Below, piece by piece: positions 5,398 through 5,901 of a stretch of DNA of 5,901 nt (position 1 is its first letter; the number at the start of each line of letters is the position of its first letter). This stretch comes from Nitrososphaerales archaeon TH5894 (GTDB taxonomy: Archaea > Thermoproteota > Nitrososphaeria > Nitrososphaerales > Nitrososphaeraceae). The notes under the pieces were generated by a model. That model was not told the origin of the DNA and made no database searches. It saw only the letters and a program-made list of their open reading frames with translations. The stretch spans positions 1 through 5,901 of the forward strand of contig JAATVK010000181.1 in assembly GCA_014523485.1 (NCBI GenBank), written 5' to 3'. Position numbers and translations under genes: made by a program.

Positions 5398-5678
5398 CAT
5401 TGTTAAATGCAATTGTAATTATTATATTTAATTTAATTTACGCCAAACTTGAGGAAATATTCACTATATTTACTATAATGTATTATTTATATCAATACTA
5501 TATCTCAATTCATAATTTTAATTAAATATAAAAAAAATTACTATAATACTTTAATATCTTCAATACTTTCTATTATATTACATATACTTCTTGTAGAATT
5601 TCAAAAATCCATATTCTCTCTATTTTTTTAAATTAATTCTTTCTTAATCTTAACATATGGATGTAAATATTAATAAAC
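5398..5678. other. AT-rich intergenic region before the winged-helix gene
   Basis: About 280 bases with no credible gene on either strand. Toward the right end there is a T-tract and TATA-like promoter (5621-5634). A ten-codon frame starting at ATG 5657 overlaps the start of the following gene in another frame. Nothing else is recognisable. Confidence 0.5.
5625..5634 (+). promoter_or_regulatory. Possible TATA box for the winged-helix gene
   Basis: The sequence tttttaaatt is centred near 5630 and predicts a transcript start near 5656, about 22 bases before ATG 5679. It overlaps a seven-T run that could equally be the terminator of the preceding gene. Confidence 0.35.
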
Positions 5679-5901
5679 ATGAAGAATAGAAGCAGAAATG
5701 AAATCATAGCGTTCATACTAGAATCGGTAGCAAATAGCAGAAACAGTAATGGAATTACAGCAACCAAAATTATGTATAGTGCATTCTTATCTTATTCTCA
5801 GTTGAAAGAATATCTTGCATTATTACTAGAAAAAGAGCTACTTGAATATTATTCTGACACACAGACTTATAAAGTGACTTCAAAAGGAACTCATTATTTA
5901 T
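5679..5901 (+). CDS. Winged-helix DNA-binding protein (N-terminal part)
   Basis: The frame runs from ATG 5679 off the right edge, giving 74 residues. Visible elements are helix 1 NEIIAFILESVA (7-18), a Asn/Ser linker (19-25), helix 2 ATKIMYSA (28-35), the recognition helix SYSQLKEYLALLLEKELLEYY (38-58), and the wing DTQTYKVTSKGTHYL (60-74). The pattern of RSRxEIIAxILE, TKIMYxAFLSYxQLKEYL and TYKxTxKGxxYL is the one I recognise from the small winged-helix regulators present in many copies in thaumarchaeal genomes. These bind DNA, probably as dimers through a C-terminal helix that would lie outside the window. In-frame TAA at 5664-5666 limits upstream extension, so ATG 5679 is the natural start. 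The linker appears a few residues longer than the usual form, judged from memory. Target genes cannot be inferred. Confidence 0.88.
   Translation, partial: MKNRSRNEIIAFILESVANSRNSNGITATKIMYSAFLSYSQLKEYLALLLEKELLEYYSDTQTYKVTSKGTHYL

Overview
The window is very AT-rich (by eye roughly a quarter G+C) and looks archaeal, most likely from the Nitrososphaerota (Thaumarchaeota). The evidence is: TATA-box promoters about 26-30 bp upstream of starts with little or no leader; short T-tracts in place of hairpin terminators; an archaeal-type RNA 3'-terminal phosphate cyclase; a stand-alone Lrp/AsnC ligand-binding (RAM) protein; and, at the right edge, a winged-helix protein of a type I know as highly multiplied in ammonia-oxidising thaumarchaea. 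The genus cannot be fixed from this window.

Layout from left to right. (1) 1-199: the 3' end of a gene for a Lys/Ala/Thr/Pro-repeat protein with an abrupt acidic tail. (2) 200-644: a gene-free AT-rich stretch. (3) 682-1275 (+): an HD-domain protein of the SpoT/MESH1 hydrolase type with two altered active-site positions. (4) 1508-2569 (-): rtcA, convergent with the HD gene. (5) 2743-2997 (+): a stand-alone RAM-domain protein, divergent from rtcA and convergent with the next gene at a 3-bp gap. (6) 3001-4182 (-): a fold-type I PLP enzyme of the class V aminotransferase / SufS-like group that lacks the catalytic cysteine. (7) 4222-4845 (+): a RecA/RadA-like protein whose P-loop has been lost; it is divergent from the PLP gene across only 39 bp that must hold both promoters. 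(8) 4948-5397 (+): a small exported or membrane-anchored Asn-rich protein with five N-glycosylation sequons. (9) 5679-end (+): the start of a winged-helix DNA-binding protein.

Most genes appear monocistronic with their own TATA boxes, and strands alternate, so there is no clear operon and no joint pathway is evident. rtcA (RNA end processing), the RAM protein (small-molecule sensing) and the winged-helix protein are typical thaumarchaeal housekeeping or regulatory genes. The more unusual features are three apparent derivatives of enzyme families that have lost catalytic residues (HD, SufS-like, RadA-like), heavy use of TTG starts (four of six visible starts), and the interleaved divergent promoter at 4183-4221. 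I see no CRISPR array, insertion sequence, tRNA or rRNA, and no convincing undescribed multi-gene system.
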